Shown here: one piece after another, positions 63,387-64,000 of the stretch
Numbering within the stretch: position 1 is the first letter of the stretch
How the letters are laid out: every line of letters begins with the position of its first letter
DNA from: Stutzerimonas stutzeri
Lineage (GTDB): Bacteria; Pseudomonadota; Gammaproteobacteria; Pseudomonadales; Pseudomonadaceae
NCBI RefSeq assembly: GCF_024448715.1
Contig: NZ_JAMOHZ010000004.1
Span: forward strand, 62,001-126,000
Length of the DNA: 64,000 nt
Reading direction: 5' to 3'
Notes under the pieces: model-generated
Seen by the model: only the letters and a program-made list of their open reading frames with translations
Databases searched by the model: none
Told to the model about the DNA's origin: nothing
Program-made: the position numbers and the translations under genes

Positions 63387-64000
63387 TCAGTTGAACAGTC
63401 CAGTGAAGATGCGTGTTGCCAGCAGGCCCGCGGCGCTGTGGTGGCGAGTCGGTGCCAGCAGCGGCAATAGGTGGCGTATGCGCGCCTCGCGGGTCGGCAG
63501 CTGCGCCAATTGCTGCTCGAGCAGCTGGGTTTCCTGATCGAAATCGCTGACTGGCTGGCCCTGCGGCTGTGCTAGCGCGGGCCGGGTTGGCTGCTCGGCG
63601 AGCGTACGTCGACGACCGCTGAACTGCGCCTGGCGCTGCGCCAGCACTGGATGCGGCTTGCCACGAGTCGGCACTTGCTCTGCCAGCCAGTCGCCTGCGA
63701 TCCAGTCGTGAATCAGCTGTTGCTCGTGCGCGCTGAATACTCCGAACATCGGTCCCTGTTCGCCGGTAATTAGCTGCCAAAAGCGGCTGTTCTGCGGATC
63801 TTCATGGCGCTTGATCCAGTTGCGACGCTGCAGGGTGTCAAGAAATTGCGGAATCAGCTCCGGCTTCGCCAGCCATTGATTCACGGTGCGGCCGTCGAAG
63901 CGGCAATAGTCCGAATGCACGAACTGGCCGACTGCGGCCTTCTTTTCCAGCACCCTCAATACCTCTTGCTCGGGATCGAAGCTGGCAATCACCGAGAGGG
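63387..64000 (-). CDS. Hypothetical protein, 5' end outside the window
   Basis: The frame is open to the right edge (LSVIASFDPEQEV at the edge), so at least 204 residues are C-terminal to the true start, although a GTG at 63992 is possible. Visible are CRFDGRTVNQWLAKPELIPQ, a Gln-rich linker (about residues 110-160) and a helical end with LLPLLAPTRHHSAAG. I do not recognise the family. It lies 28 bases upstream of the methyltransferase on the same strand and may share its operon. Confidence 0.6.
   Translation of the reverse strand, partial: LSVIASFDPEQEVLRVLEKKAAVGQFVHSDYCRFDGRTVNQWLAKPELIPQFLDTLQRRNWIKRHEDPQNSRFWQLITGEQGPMFGVFSAHEQQLIHDWIAGDWLAEQVPTRGKPHPVLAQRQAQFSGRRRTLAEQPTRPALAQPQGQPVSDFDQETQLLEQQLAQLPTREARIRHLLPLLAPTRHHSAAGLLATRIFTGLFN

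Overview
The window is chromosomal DNA of a Pseudomonas-type gammaproteobacterium, most likely the P. stutzeri group (Stutzerimonas). The evidence is the high GC content, a cox cluster in Pseudomonas order, a znu/zur-nrdJa-nrdJb-thrB-polA block in P. aeruginosa-like order, an oxyR-recG pair, an ErsA small RNA behind polA, and P. stutzeri-style REP palindromes (core GTGGGCTTCAGCCCAC). No tRNA, rRNA, CRISPR array, intact insertion sequence or prophage was seen.

Layout. 1-8.6 kb: aa3-type cytochrome c oxidase with its assembly genes (coxB partial, coxA, ctaG, coxC, a small DUF2909 gene, SURF1, a Sco-like unknown, ctaA, cyoE, sco). They supply the subunits, heme A and copper centres of the terminal oxidase. 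8.6-11.2 kb: metNIQ methionine importer. 11.4-13.6 kb: large catalase KatE. 13.7-14.2 kb: a YgjP-like metallopeptidase. 14.2-17.3 kb: zinc uptake (znuB, znuC, zur, divergent znuA with a Zur-box-like site). 17.5-20.4 kb: split cobalamin-dependent ribonucleotide reductase.

20.4-32.6 kb is an accessory stretch between nrdJb and thrB. It holds many regulators and some AT-richer spacers: a nucleotidyltransferase, a flavin reductase and fatty acid hydroxylase pair with an AraC regulator, a LysR/MFS pair, a NUDIX fossil, a chemoreceptor, a DJ-1/AraC regulator facing an MBL-fold hydrolase, and ppnN. Core genes resume at 32.6-36.7 kb with thrB, a DUF2782 gene and polA, followed by ErsA with an AlgU-type promoter.

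37-40.5 kb is a minus-strand envelope-type cluster: DUF1127, three tandem DUF2388 paralogues and a DUF4105 metallopeptidase-like protein. 40.6-44.7 kb carries redox functions: an ABM monooxygenase, MdaB and the pntAA-pntAB-pntB transhydrogenase. 45.2-52.8 kb is a type II secretion operon gspE-M without C, D or N. 52.8-57.3 kb holds an HDOD protein, recG and oxyR. The remainder has an SDR epimerase, a zinc alcohol dehydrogenase with a small membrane protein, a striking inverted pair of dispersed repeats (60.6-61.25 kb), an AEC transporter, a methyltransferase and a partial gene at the right edge.

The strongest candidates for new biology are the DUF2388x3-DUF4105 cluster, the Sco-like CxxxC protein in the cox cluster, the inverted repeat pair, the chemoreceptor with an apparently cytoplasmic Cys-containing sensor, and a 25-codon ORF bridging gspE and gspF. 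All identifications rest on reading the sequence and on memory of the families; no database search was run.
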